Below are positions 21,641 to 33,886 of a DNA stretch of 64,000 nt, one piece after another. This DNA comes from Callosobruchus maculatus (lineage: Eukaryota > Arthropoda > Insecta > Coleoptera > Chrysomelidae), in contig CATOUR010000040.1 in the NCBI GenBank assembly GCA_951848785.1, forward strand, positions 1,116,001 to 1,180,000, read 5' to 3'. Both the position numbers and the translations under genes were made by a program. The number at the start of each line of letters is the position of its first letter. Within the stretch, counting starts at the first letter, position 1. The notes under the pieces were generated by a model. That model ran no database searches and had not been told where the DNA came from. It worked only from the letters and a program-made list of their open reading frames with translations.

Positions 21641-22450
21641 ACCACTTTCTGTACCTTACACAGCGCACGATTATCAACAGCAAGAGGTCTTGGTTAATAA
21701 ATCTGAGTGCATTCGATCTACACTCACCGAAAACTGACCACTACAGTGTTATGTATTGAAATAACAAGGCATAGATATTCGTTTTACACGGTTTATTAGT
21801 TTCAGTCCCGAAAACGTAACCTCCATGCGCGCATGCATCTATCATGGATCTCCGATGATGATTGTCCTCAATGGGGGACCTCCAAACTAGGCGATGTTGC
21901 CAATCACTCGTGAGGTCCCGAAACATACATGACATACAGTATATTCAATCCCAAGATAGACTCCAAATAAACAGTCGCATGCAACATTCGCGTGGTTACT
22001 GTCGGATAACGTCTCCGAACGCGCCAGCTATAGTCCAGTGCAATTATGAAAATTTATATGACTATTTAAAAGAGTTGCCCTATGAGCCCATTGCAACTCA
22101 AAAGTAGCCAGTTGCCAGTTTGAAATGATCATTAGGCAATGAACACTTGACATTGCATATTTGGATCTACTTTCCAGTCAGCCTTGGAGATTTTGACTTG
22201 CCAGATTATAACACATAATTTACACATAATGTACTGGACTATTAGGGACCCCACCGGCACGAGCCGATCACGCATGCGGGCTTGTTTTCATTTGGTCTAG
22301 CTTGGCTGTGAATACAGTATAGACATTTTATACATAGTGTCCACTTAATACTTCGGTCTTAGATTGTAGCGATATGGTTAACTCAGTAATAATTTTGATT
22401 GACGTTACGTTAATGAGGATAGAATGACAACATTTTAAAATTGATTTGAT
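21640..22450. other. No recognisable feature
   Basis: Short unsupported ORFs only (for example 21862-22107). No repeat structure was seen. Confidence 0.4.
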
Positions 22451-22832
22451 GTATACAACGTGTCCCAAAAAAGCGTACCTCATAATTATCCATTTTTTTA
22501 GAATGCAATGACCTCCTTATTTTTATTGGAGTGACTGTACTCTCTCATCCTTCGTTCCCCCCAAAAATAGTTTTGCACTAAAATGCAACGTTGCTAGGTT
22601 ATTGACTTTTCTATATTCTTTTGCCGAAATCGCTACTTTGCTTAAATCTTGATATCTCCTTCGTTTTAAATTTTTTTAAATAAAAATTTTGCAGGAGGTC
22701 TAAACTGAAATGATTTTGTCTCATAACGGCAACGGTTTAATATTGCGTGTCCCTCGTACAGGGTGATCAAAAATATAATTTCAGTATCAATATCTTCAAA
22801 CTTATATTATGCCATTTATTAAAATAGCAGTA
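22451..22832. repeat. Fragments of GGGTG-ended repeat modules
   Basis: Begins with an ACGTGTCCCAAAAAAG-type module end and contains TACAGGGTGATCAAAAATA at 22756. These are the same kinds of terminal motif that punctuate the palindromic elements. The modules here are not palindromic as a whole. Confidence 0.45.
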
Positions 22833-24914
22833 TACAGGGTTATTCACGTTATTCGACACGGAGCATTATGGCTAAAGTATTTGATAAAAAAGAAAATAGT
22901 AATTTCGGATGGACAGAGACCCATAAGGACTACATTTTAAAAATATTTTCATGTTATACAGGGTGTCCCAAAAATCACGAAACGTGTCAAATGTTATGTT
23001 TTTTTAAATGAAATATCCCATGTATTATTCCATATTCAGATTCCTCGGTTAATTCTAGTGTGACTTTATGTATCATACATGGGACTTAAAGCGAACCATT
23101 TAGCTGTAAATCACCATTTTCGGTATAAGTAGATATCAGGAAAAAATTGAATATCGCAGATATTATAAAATTTGGAAGGCTGTGACTTTGCCGTATTACT
23201 AAGCATAAAATGCGTCACCTTTGAAGAGGCTGTCAAATTTAAATTACGTTTATGCTTGGAGAAATCGGACGATTAATTAAGGAAATTTCGAACAGCGATA
23301 ACTTCATTGAATATCAATCTCTGATAGTTTTTATTTAATTTCAAATTTTCAACCAAATCAGTGTTCTTCGATTTTCTAACCTATAAGCAACCTAGCAGAC
23401 CATAAAATATAAACAAAAACCTGTTCAGGTAGAAAAAAAGAACTAACTTAGCAAAAAAATACACACGAACTAGACTAAAGGGACAAGATTATAAAAATTA
23501 CAACAAACGAAGTCTAACCAGAAACAACGCCGGTAACATATCTTTGGTCAAAGAGAAGCTGGAGTATGGCAGAAATGGATTTTTTCACGGCCTACTAGCT
23601 ACTGGAATGTACTAGAGATTGGCCATTTGCAAAACCATTAGAAATTTTGAAATGAAACGAAAACTACTAGACAATGTTGTAGGCAGTTTATTATTTTCAT
23701 ACTAAAATTTCACATTTAATGATATAAACAAGTGTGCAGTTCTGTCAAAACTCAAGTCAAAAGTCCCTCTGACTGAAGTTCTGAAAATTCTTCAGTATCT
23801 ATTAGCAAGATCGCAGAAAAAAAATTGTTCAAATTATAAAACATAACTTAAATGGCAGAAAATTTAAATCTGATTTGTCAGTATTTCTTTTTTGCAATAT
23901 TGCTAATAGATATTGAAAAGTAGAAGGGCTCCAGTCAGAGGTATCGACTTCGATGCAAATTACTACTTTTTTACACCATTACATATGATTGATAATTGCG
24001 TGCTGGAACAACAGTCGCTGGTTGTTTTTGTTTCATATCAAGGTTTTTAATAGCTTTGGAAATTTTTAACCTCTAGTAAATTGCGGTAGCCAGTAGACTG
24101 TAAAAAATATCTATTACTGCCATACTCCAGCTTGTCTTTGACCTTAGAGATGTTATCGCAGTTGTTTCTGGGAGAGTTGATTTGTTGTAAGGAATTTTTA
24201 TCATCTTTCCTCTTTATTCTATTTCGTCTGTATCTTTTTTCTAAGTTACTTGTTTTCTTCCATCTGAATTAACATGTTTTTGTTATATTTCATGGTATGC
24301 TACGTTGTTTATAGATAGGAAAATTGGAAAACGCTGATTTGTTTGAAAATTTAAAATTACATGAAAACTACCAGAGATTGATATTCACAACCTTATATCA
24401 TTAGAAAGGTTATCAAATTCTACGTTTAACCATATAAAAAAAATTAGGCATTCCCATTTGAAAAAATTAAGTTATCGCTGATCGAAGTTTCCTTAATTAA
24501 TCGACCGATTTCTCCAAGCATAAACGTGATTTAAATTTGACAGTCTCATCAAAGCTGACGCATTTTATGCTCAGTAATACGGCAAAGTCATAGCCTTCCA
24601 AATTTTATAATCTCTGCGATATTCAATTTTTTCCTGATATCTACTTATACACGGTTCGCTTTAAGTCCCATGTATGGTACATAAAGTCACATTAGAATTC
24701 ACCATGGAATCTGGATATGCAATAACATACGGGGTGTTCCATTTAAAAAACATAACTTTGATACATTTCGTGTTTTTGGGACACCCTGTATAACATGAAA
24801 ATATTTTTATAATGTAGCCTTTATGGGTCTCTATCCATCCGAAATTATTATTTTCTTTTTTATCAAATACTTTAGCCATAATGCTCCGTGTCGAATAACG
24901 TGAATAACCCTGTA
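22833..24914. mobile_element. Large palindromic fold-back element, 2.1 kb
   Basis: Arms of about 1 kb are diverged inverted copies meeting near 23845. The left terminus is TACAGGGTTATTCACGTTAT; the complement ends at 24914. Matching pairs along the arms include CGACACGGAGCATTATGGCT (left, near 22854) with its complement near 24870, and the AAGCTGGAGTATGGCAG segment at 23558 with its complement near 24120. An internal TACAGGGTGTCCCAAAAA module sits in both arms (22960, 24785). No coding capacity. Confidence 0.85.
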
Positions 24915-25074
24915 TATCAATAGAGTACTTATGTACCTTTAAAACGGTACCAATACTTCTATCAAAAATTATGTTTAAAAAAAACTTAATCATAAAATCT
25001 CAAGTGCTCTGTTTTTCATGCGTAAGTGTAGTTTTCGAAATATAACGAAAAACATGCTTTACATGTCTGATAGA
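24915..25074. other. AT-rich spacer
   Basis: Nothing recognised. A short stretch near 25055-25080 resembles sequence preceding the hammerhead repeat in the second copy. Confidence 0.4.
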
Positions 25075-25195
25075 CAATTTTGATGCTCTCTATCTCCGTC
25101 AGTCGACCTATGACGCACTGATGATCGCTAATAAGCGTGAAACAGCTGTCTGCGTACTGGCGGATTGACGGAGATATAGAGCAACCCTCGTATAA
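25075..25195 (+). repeat. Hammerhead-carrying repeat, copy 1
   Basis: A ~120-bp unit bounded by a long imperfect stem: CTCTCTATCTCCGTCAGTCG at 25087-25106 pairs with CGGATTGACGGAGATATAGA at 25161-25180. It ends with GAGCAACCCTCGTATA. It is shared in inverted orientation with 54842-54952. Arrangements like this are known from Penelope-like elements and retrozyme-type repeats. No Penelope RT or GIY-YIG domain was found beside it. Confidence 0.75.
25113..25155 (+). ncRNA. Hammerhead ribozyme, type I
   Basis: The core reads, in order: stem I strand ACGCA (25113-25117), CUGAUGA (25118-25124), stem II CGCU/AGCG with loop AAUA (25126-25137), GAAA (25139-25142), a two-base-pair stem III AC/GU with loop AGCU (25142-25149), cleavage C at 25150, and the returning stem I strand UGCGU (25151-25155). 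Stem I continues after an internal loop into a ~20-bp helix. All conserved core nucleotides are present. The usual G-C pair closing stem II is a U-U opposition here (25125, 25138). Cleavage would fall after 25150. Confidence 0.8.
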
Positions 25196-25790
25196 CGAAG
25201 AAAAATAACTTATGAAAATTGGCTCGCATCAGCAACACTTTTGAGGTCCGTGGTACCTGGTAGCATAATGTAATTGGGAGCAATCCTAAGCAGAAAAGCA
25301 AACTGATGTCCGCCAGGGTCTTTGCTGTCCGTCTTGGCGCTGACCGAGAGGGGATCTTCGCGTTTACCGGGAAAATTTGAGATTTACGGAAATAGAAGTG
25401 CCAAGAGGCCGGTAATCGGATTGTTCGAGGCAAAGAGGCTTTTGTGACGCGAAAGACAGGCTTTCCTTTTGGTGTATCCTCAACAAGGCTCTTTCAACGA
25501 CGCTGCGGTAGCGGAGCGGTACAGGTTGGGATAGGTATCTGTCGTTTATTTCTACTCGTGTTGTGTTCGGTAAACTGGAGAGTAGGTAGTTTAAATGCTC
25601 TCCATGCCAGTGGATGACGAACATATTCGGAATCCTAAAAAACATATTACGTATTGTAAGCACCAGTCCAGGTTAAGGGAGTTTTAAATAAAAGAAAGCT
25701 GAATGAATGACTACACCTTTACTTCAACATTACTTTTACAGTGTACATTTCAACAGTACACGGTTCTAACCAGATCTCTACCATGCAAAG
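25196..25790. other. Unassigned sequence next to hammerhead repeat
   Basis: GC-richer than its surroundings. Overlapping minus-strand frames of about 100 codons (25128-25433, 25364-25663) match no family I know. It might be body sequence of the hammerhead-bearing element, but I cannot support that. Confidence 0.35.
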
Positions 25791-28040
25791 CCTCGTCGGG
25801 TCTGGCATTACGGATAAGCAAAGTGGGGCGGCCTAAGGGAATACTACCAGTCCTTTCCGTTTAACGACGTCTGCTTCAAGTCACGAGACCCATCAGCTTG
25901 CGCCCAAGAAATAACAGAGGTATTAATATCCGGCATGGAAGCCTATATTCCTCATGTCGTCAAGCATCCCTCCAAAAACAAGCCATGGTTCAATCAGCGT
26001 TGTAGAGATGCAGTTACCTCTAAAAACCAACATTACAGAGAATGGAGGAAAAATCCAAATACTGAGAGCCACTGCAGTTTTATCGACGCCAGAAATCACT
26101 GTAAACGCGTGATTGACAGCAGCAAGGAGGAACACAACCAAAAAAGTAAGAACAAGCTCCTCTCATGTCCTAGTTCGTCCAAAACATTCTGGTCTGTAGC
26201 TAAGGGTGTTAGTCAGAACTTTTCCTATTCGTCAATACCACCCTTGACCAGAGAGGCAAATCCATCGCTTCTGCTCCTAAAGAAAAAGCAGACATCTTGG
26301 GGAAGCTCTTCGCAGCCAATTCTACTGTAGAATTTCAAGGAAGCACTCCGACCACCACCATAAGCGTGAACTCGAGAATGGCAGAGGTCAAATTTCAACA
26401 TCGAGATGTAAAAAGCATCCTCCAAAAACTGAACACCAATAAAGCTACTGGTCCTGGCCAAATTCCAGCCATTGTCCTTGAACGCTGTGCCGCTGAGCTT
26501 GCACCTATTCTTTGCAAGCTCTTCAAACTTTCGTATCAACGAGGTGTGTTTCCCGCTTCGTGGAAGATTGGCTGCGTACAACCCATCCCTAAGAAAGGCA
26601 AAAAACTGATCCCACCAATTATAGACCTGTGGCTCTTCTCAGCATCATGTCTAAGGTTATGGAGACTGTCATTGACACACAGCTCCTGAAATACCTGGAC
26701 AGCAATAACATCATAATTGAGCACCAGTAGTAAGCACAGGTCTACAGGTGACCTCCTTGCCTACGTCACTCACTTGTGGAACAGAGCAATAGACAATCAT
26801 GGCGAATCCCGTGTTGTTGCACTTGATATATCGAAAGCTTTCGACAGAGTTTGGCATGACGGACTTCTGGTCAAGCTTGCTGCTTATGGACTACCACCTG
26901 GCCTGCGCCAGTGGCTGAACAGCTTTTTGAACGACCGATCTATGTTTGTTGTAGTCGAGGGCTGTTCATCAGACGTATTTTCAATAAACGCCGGTGTTCC
27001 CCAGGGATCTGTGCTATCACCTACACTGTTTCTGCTGTACATCAACGAGCTGCTGGAAATAACATCCAATCCAATCTACAGCTTCGCAGATGACAGTACA
27101 TTAGTGTCGTGCATGGAACCAGGCAAGCCACTATCATTCCAGGAGACGATACGTCGGCGACAGCAGCATGCCTCACAGATCAACGCAGATATCAAAACAA
27201 TTGTCGATTGGGGATTAGCAAATAAAGTACAGTTCAACGTACAAAAAACTCAGGCAACAACACTTACAAAGAAGTCTCACGATGGCTTGCCATCCGTGGA
27301 AATGGAGGGTCATCCCATAGTCAAATCACCTTCCGTCAAGCTTTTGGGAATCAACATCAACAATAATATGTCCTGGCACGACCACGTCGTCAGTATTGCT
27401 AAAACGGCATCCCAGAAGCTTGGAGTTTTGTTCCGCTGTAGGAAGTTGTATACACCAGAACAACTGCTGCTGCTCTACAAGGCACAGATCCGATCATCGC
27501 TGGAGTATTGCTCCCATGTGTGAGGATGCGCTCCGAAGCACTCTCTAAAGCTTCTGGACACTGTCCAGAAAAGAGCGATTAGACTAATCGATACGCCTAA
27601 CCTCACAAAGGACCTCCACAGCCTGGAATACCGAAGGAGGGTGGCTGACCTATCCCTGTTTTACAGATTCTATTACGGAAGATGTTCGAGTGAGCTCTCT
27701 CAGATAATAACACCGCAGGCCGTCCGAACCAGGAAAACTAGAGAAGCTCTGCGAGCTCATCCTTACCAGGTCAAGGTCCTTACTCCCCGAACTAGTCTCC
27801 TCCAGCATTCCTTCTTTTGGAGAACTTCGACGCTGTGGAATCAGCTGCCGGGGAATTTGCTTCCCGACGGCTACAACCTGCAGCGTTTCAAATCTAACGT
27901 GAACCGACACTTATCCTCTCGCAGCGCTTCTACAGCGGAAATGGCTTTCAGCCTTTGCGGGAGGCCGACCGTAAAAAAAATCGTGAGGAAACAGAACAAA
28001 ATAAATCCAAAATATCACCGAGCGCGCGTGCTAGGATGAC
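25790..28040 (+). pseudogene. Jockey/CR1-like non-LTR ORF2, 5'-truncated, few breaks
   Basis: Coding similarity runs from the linker (KPWFNQRCRDAVTSKNQHY) through the whole RT to the C-terminus. Visible are KLNTNKATGPGQIPAIVL, ASWKIGCVQPIPKKG, ALDISKAFDRVWHDGLL (motif A), GVPQGSVLSPTLFLLYIN (motif B) and YSFADDSTL (motif C). The thumb follows (KLLGININNNMSWHDH, QIRSSLEYCSHV). Then come AVQKRAIRLI-like sequence and RTSLLQHSFFWRTSTLWNQLP. Frame breaks lie near 26280, 26610 and 26710, and a TGG-to-TGA change is at 27521-27523. The endonuclease is lost. The 3' end is near 28010, with A-rich AAATAAAT-like sequence. Sister family of the copies at 51220 and 61870. Confidence 0.87.
26717..27523 (+). 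pseudogene. Largest open part of the Jockey/CR1-like RT
   Basis: A 268-codon stretch holds the RT palm with all three catalytic Asp positions intact (LDISKAFD, FADD), plus the start of the thumb. It ends at a TGA that replaces the Trp of the usual HVWG motif. The same reading frame resumes directly after it. Only a minor part of the original ORF2, so not a functional gene by itself. Confidence 0.85.
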
Positions 28041-28452
28041 AAATATTTCAGCATATTCTTCCTGTACACACATTCACCTGAATGAAACGGCGAGGCGTTA
28101 ACGTTGTTAGTATTCTGAATCCGATTTAACTGAGTTGTGTAAACTTTAATGCGTTTTGTGCTAAATGGATGCATGAAATAATCTGCTTTGTATGAGCAAA
28201 TTACAAGAAGGAAGAGATACGGCCACAACAAATTCTAATTTCAGAGTCAATCCACGAGCGTATACCATCAAACCGAACACTGTTATTTCAGTTTACGTTC
28301 TCTATTTAATATATTCCAAAGTCTATTAAATTGTTCAGAACAAATATAGACAGACTTGCTGGTTAACAGTTTATATATATGTTGAATAACTAGTCCAGAA
28401 TCGGTCGTTGATTGCATCGTTTTTCTCTCATTTTTAAACTCAGCAGCACAAT
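28040..28452. other. Spacer before P-type transposon
   Basis: No gene or repeat recognised. The last bases (CAGCACAAT) extend the terminal inverted repeat of the adjacent transposon, being nearly complementary to the bases after 34606. Confidence 0.4.
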
Positions 28453-28739
28453 AGGGTACTTGCAGAAAAAAATATTGTGTCGTTTACGCGTTCCTTAGAG
28501 CCTAGTAAACATGACAAGATCACTTGTTTGATTTTTTGGAATCGGCTGTGAGAGATATTCCAAAAATTATTTCAAATGCCGGAAGAAGCCGCGCAAACAA
28601 TCTCTGACGTCAGTGATATCCTATAGTGATGGGATGTAAAATATTGATATTCGATATCGATAGCCAGTGCTAACCTTACATTTTGACATTAATCATTATA
28701 ACCACAAAACACAGTCACACACAAACTTAGACAAGGAAA

Positions 28740-30003
28740 GAGAGAGGACGGAACCCGCGACTGACATTTCTGATACCAAATGGCACCAAAGCGCTATTCC
28801 CAGTGGCGTAACTAATGGGATTAACGTTATGGTTGAGCTATTTGTAGAAATAATCTTTTTCAAATAAAATTTAATGAAATATTGTTATTCAGGGTTTCTA
28901 TATGGCCAATTTCGCCATCCACAATTAAAATTTAAGTGACTAACATTACCGTAACCGTGATTTTCATTCGACTGCTGTTTTGTGGCCAATAATATATAAA
29001 AATTGATAATGTATATATTTTATTCAGTCATGAACATGTTATGTTCATTTGCAGTATATGACTGATGAAAGACACGATTATACTTCTACCCAGAAAGAAA
29101 AAAACTGCTTGTAGTTTGTAGTAAATCAATTTTTTATTATTAAAGAACACATAATACCTATAGTATATTTATATTTATTGACATTATGTTTATATATAAA
29201 ATACTGTCTATTACATACTGTAAACAGAAGCAGCAATAAAACATTTTTATTATTATAGATTAGCTTACGAGATTGAGGAATTTGATGCCTTCAATCTCGA
29301 AGTCCCCATATGCAGTGAAAAAATCTACTTGCTGTTACGCTGTTACTTGCTGTTTGTAGTGTGTACTGAAGAGCAGTATTTTTAATTACTCCAACGAGGC
29401 TTTTTTATACTTAACTTCTTTTTGCGACGGTGGCAACAATTAATGAAAAAGCTGGAGGGTTAAACATAAAAATTATCTCAGACATGAAATAAAGTAAGTT
29501 TTGGGCTAGAAATACAAAGGTCCTTTAATCTTATCCAAAATCAAAACATTTACAAAATTAGAAAATGACCCCTAGATTAGCTAGTAAATAAAAACGAACA
29601 ATTCATTCAATATAGGTGAGGTCCTATAACTTACATAGGAATTACAACTCTATTTTATCACTTAACCCCTTGCTTCCAGTAAGTTCTAATTTATTGCAGT
29701 TATGTATTTACTTATGGGGAAGTTTGGATGAAACTCAGTATTGTGTGCTTCAACAAAAATAAATTTTTTGTAGGAACGTGGCATTTCGCTTGCTCCTACA
29801 ATTGATGGCAGTCAATATTACAGTCATGAAGGTCAAAAACTACCAATATTTTACTGCCCTTTAAACAGAATCATTTTTGTTAATTGGCTCCGAACTGGAT
29901 TGTCCTGTTGTGATCGAGATTTTACAATAAAATGGATTCTGATATTTAAGTATTTTGTGCATACAGCTTTTATTAAAAAATATATATGATTTACATCATT
30001 TTC
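28740..30003. other. 3' region of P-type transposon without ORFs
   Basis: Within the transposon, between the left subterminal repeat and the transposase stop. AT-rich, no coding similarity. It presumably holds the 3' UTR and polyadenylation signals (several AATAAA-like strings, for example near 29235 and 29755). Confidence 0.5.
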
Positions 30004-33000
30004 TTATACGTGACGTTCTAAGCAGCTGAAAATAGGGGTGCCTAGAAAACTTGATATTATTTTGCTTATCAGCAAAGGTACAAAATGTTTGGTGTGAATA
30101 CAATTTTCATTATCTCTCAGAAAATGTTCCGATTTCAAACATATCTTGATAACATCATTTGATGGGTAAGTCAGACCGCCGTGGCTTTTAAATTCAATTA
30201 GGGAATTGAGAAACCGATCTCTAGTACCAATCAATGCTGTGACACATGTTTCACATTTTATTGTTTTTTGTAATTGGTGCGAAACATAACCAGCAATATA
30301 TTGCACAATTTGGGATGAACATTCACTTATCACAGGTGCATTCATGATGTAGTCATGATCCTTCCAAATAGTTTCTAGATCATCAGAAGGCTCATTTATG
30401 TCTATTAAACTATGGTTCGATAAACTACTATTAATTACATCTTCAGACCTTACATTTTTTGTAGAACTACTTAGAATAGGGATTTGATCTAATGGAATAC
30501 AGTTACCCATACCGCCCTCTCTAATTTCTGCTCGAACCAGAAGCCTTTTGTAAGCAGCTAGAAACTGTCGAGCGGTTGGGTTATTATTCCAGCCACCTCT
30601 TGATCTAATTGACGAAAAGAATAATTCTAAATGATCTTGACTAATCTTATACAACGGAAGGTACAGTAATGTTTTTCTCTCAGAAATAAGTTCTTTGTAC
30701 AATCCTAAAGAACTTGATAATGAAATTATTAATCCAATAAACCCAGTTTTTATGTTAGACATGATTACTTGCTCATTATTAGATAATTTCAACTTTGAAA
30801 GATAAAAAATTGCACTATTGATAAATTCCGCAGATCGATCTATATTTTTTTGACATAATGCTTTTTTATAACCTGGTGCTACTAGGTTTCTGCTGTTTAA
30901 AATATCGAAAATGCTATTTACAATTCTAATAAATTTAACTGTTGCCTGACTACCTTTAAAATCCTCAAGATTCAGCTTTTTTTCGCAATACTCAATAGCA
31001 TCGGCTACTGATGCACTAAGTAACTGAACTGCAAGCCGAACCTTCATTTTTTGTTTGACAAAAATAATATGAGCGCGACGTAACTTATTCCCTAAATGTA
31101 AGCCCTCGCTAGTTTGCAGCTTCTCTAGAAGCGCTATGTATTTCCATTGAATAAAATTGTTATCACAATCAATTAGGATTTTCTTTTCACCAAATGCATT
31201 GCGAACAAGTTTTATCATATGACATGGATCATAAAAAATATATACATTGTGATCTGTAACTCTGAAACTTGTCTGTATATTTGAAATGCTAAATAAGAAT
31301 CCAAAGTTATGACACATAGCGGTATTAGATGGAGCACCATCGAATGTGATTGACATAACTTTGGCTCCCGTATCTTCAATCAGATGGATGCATTGAGATA
31401 CAATTGAATGTTTTTGACTGCCATTCAAAGAATCTGTAAGAAAGTAACCGACAGGTAATTTCCAAGTTCCATTGATGCAAACCAACATTATAACAAAAGC
31501 TTCGTTGGCTAAAGCATTAGAGTCATCGTTTAAATTTGTACCATAGTTCACATAACCATGGAATTTTTTTCCATCCCATTCTAAATGTTTCCGTATGGCT
31601 ATTTCATCGATAATTAATGAACAAATTATTGGTCTGTCAGATGATTGAACCTTATTTCTTAAGGTATTTATTGATTCCTTGGTAAAACCAGGCTCAGCAT
31701 CCACATTCTGAAACCATTTAGCAATAGTTTTGCTATGCGGGAGACAAGTGTCAAAAACATCTCTCACATAGTTGTATGCCTTTGGTGAAAAAAAATTTAA
31801 TGTCAGGGCAAATTTCCTAAGTTCAGGTGAATATTGAACATTTCTCCCCATTTTTCTGTTCAATATTTCTATATTAACCTTGCTCATATTTTGAACTAAA
31901 ACTAAATTTTCTTGAGATAGTAAATTTTGTCGCTCTAATTCCTCAGCAATTATTTTTAAAGAGGCTACTTTTTTGTGTGCTCTTTTCAGTGACTGACCAA
32001 GGGCACGGATTTTTTTCGTTTTTTCCTTATTCTTATCTTTTTGCAGCAGCAGTTCTCTTCTAAGTTTCTTTTTCCGGGGAGAGTCGTCCTGTGCAGCCAG
32101 AGCTGAGGTTGATGGCGATGGTTCTGGATGAACATCACGTTCACGGGGTCTTTTTCTTTCTTTTGCCTAAAATAACAGAGCTGTATATTAGACAATGTTT
32201 GAAACATTATTTCCGAAAGAAAGACAGAACAAATTAATTTATGATTTAAGTAGATGTGAATGAGTGACTGAATCTTATAGGAAAAGTGACAGTAACATTT
32301 TGTTTTGATTTCGTATCGAGTAAACACACCTAAATATAGTTGTTTAATAATGTAACTGTAACACAAGAAATTATTACATCTTTGAGGTTAGCTGCCTTTT
32401 GATTTTCATAGCTATCAATTTTTAAATGGTTATTCAGCCATTCGTAATCGTATTTCTCCTTACTTTATTGCACTGTTTATTTTGGAAACGTCATCACTAA
32501 TACTCAAATATAAAACGAAATTTGAGACCATAAATATAGAATATAGGCATAAGGCATAAGAATGATTTTAAATTAATATCACACCCAAATCATAACTCAT
32601 TAATGATCCAATTATATACAATGGAGTGAAGATTTATAACAAACTTCCTCCTCACAGGTTTTAGTGAATATCCCAAAAGTTTTGTTTGTTATTATATAGC
32701 TTTGTCAATAAGAATCTTGTAAATTCTTAGACTATAAAGTATATCTATCTATCTATCTATCCATCTATCCAACTATCCATCTATCCATCTATCCATCTAT
32801 CCATCTATCCAACTATCCATCTATCCATCTATCCATCTATCCATCTATCCATCTATCCATCTATCCATCTATCCATCTATCCATCTATCCATCTATCCAT
32901 CTATCCATCTATCCATCTATCCATCTATCCATCTATCCATCTATCCATCTATCCATCTATCCATCTATCCATCTATCCATCTATCCATCTATCCAATTAT

Positions 33001-33886
33001 CCATCTATCCATCTATCCATCTATCCATCTATCCATCTATCCATCTATCCATCTATCCATCTATCCATCTATCCATCTATCCATCTATCCATCTATCCAT
33101 CTATCCATCTATCCATCTATCCATCTATCCATCTATCCATCTATCCATCTATCCATCTATCCATCTATCCATCTATCCATCTGTCATAGTCCTAGGATGT
33201 TTATTATTTTAATATTGATTAAGCGTAGACAATGTAAGCTAGGAATTATAACTTACAATTTTTGGACGTAAGTATTCCGGAAGCTCGTCAAATATGGTGG
33301 GGACTGCTCCTTTCAGAAGATATACTTTTTGATTTGTTTGATGAAGGAAATTCTGTTTAAAATGCTTAGAACAAAGCCTATCGTTGCTTGTAGGCTTCCA
33401 ACCTTCGATCCTCATATTTTTGATCCATAAATCATGTCTAGGAAGATCTTTAGGAAACCTGTCGAGGAAGAAAGAAAATTAATTTTATTATTCATACAAC
33501 TACAAATAAAGGCCACCCTTAAAATGCACACCTTGTATAAGGGTATTGGTATATTATATATTACAATGCAAAGTCATAATATTTCTATTCAAAATGTAAG
33601 CTATAATAGATACGCCACTGGAAAACTGATTGTATTTGAACCAAAAAATCCCTTAAAAACATAATTTTTATACTTTACGTGCTCAAAAACATTATGATTC
33701 GCATGTTAGTGGTACATTCCAAATTATATTTCGGATACACATATATCTTTGAACTAGATATCGAGATATTTGCATGAATTTCGGATACACCAAAAAAATA
33801 AGATCATAAATTTACCTGTGAAAAGTAATTCCTGGCTCCTTCCTGCTGCTGTGGCTTTTACAACGGTAAGCTGCACACCCCACCAT
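30004..33886 (-). CDS. P-type transposase with THAP domain, three exons
   Basis: Exons on the minus strand: 33886-33816, 33458-33257 and 32166-30004, giving 811 residues with all junctions in frame. Introns start GTAAAT and GTAAGT and end CAG and TAG. The THAP zinc finger spans residues 1-91: C4, C9, W35, C53, H56 and the closing AVPTIF at 75-80. A basic and leucine-rich coiled-coil-like stretch is at about 105-185, then a helix-turn-helix-like region. The RNase H-like catalytic domain follows: SLIIDEIAI (Asp about 278), ITFDGAPSN (Asp about 367), FYDPCHMIKLVRN, and an ELFFSSIRSRGGWNNNPT block. It ends RHFVPLLISK...CLERHV, as in THAP9/P transposases. Length is near the family norm (751 for P, about 900 for THAP9). 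No stop or frameshift seen. The first exon may be preceded by an untranslated exon. Confidence 0.88.
32743..33182. repeat. 8-bp microsatellite array (CTATCCAT)n
   Basis: About 440 bp of nearly uninterrupted CTATCCAT units, with a few variant units (CTATCTAT at the left edge, CCAACTAT or CCAATTAT internally). It lies wholly inside intron 2 of the transposase (32167-33256). The perfect uniformity indicates recent expansion. Confidence 0.97.

Noticed and set aside
25196..25663. Search for Penelope RT or GIY-YIG next to the hammerhead repeat
   Set aside because: The minus-strand frames here show no RT motifs and no GIY-YIG signature, so a Penelope element could not be supported.
29060..29075. 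Another CUGAUGA string tested for a hammerhead
   Set aside because: The downstream GAAA, stem II and pairing stem I are absent. The same holds for CUGAUGA near 14656.
32743..33182. Regular repeat considered as a CRISPR-like array
   Set aside because: There are no spacers; it is a contiguous 8-bp microsatellite in an insect-type genome.
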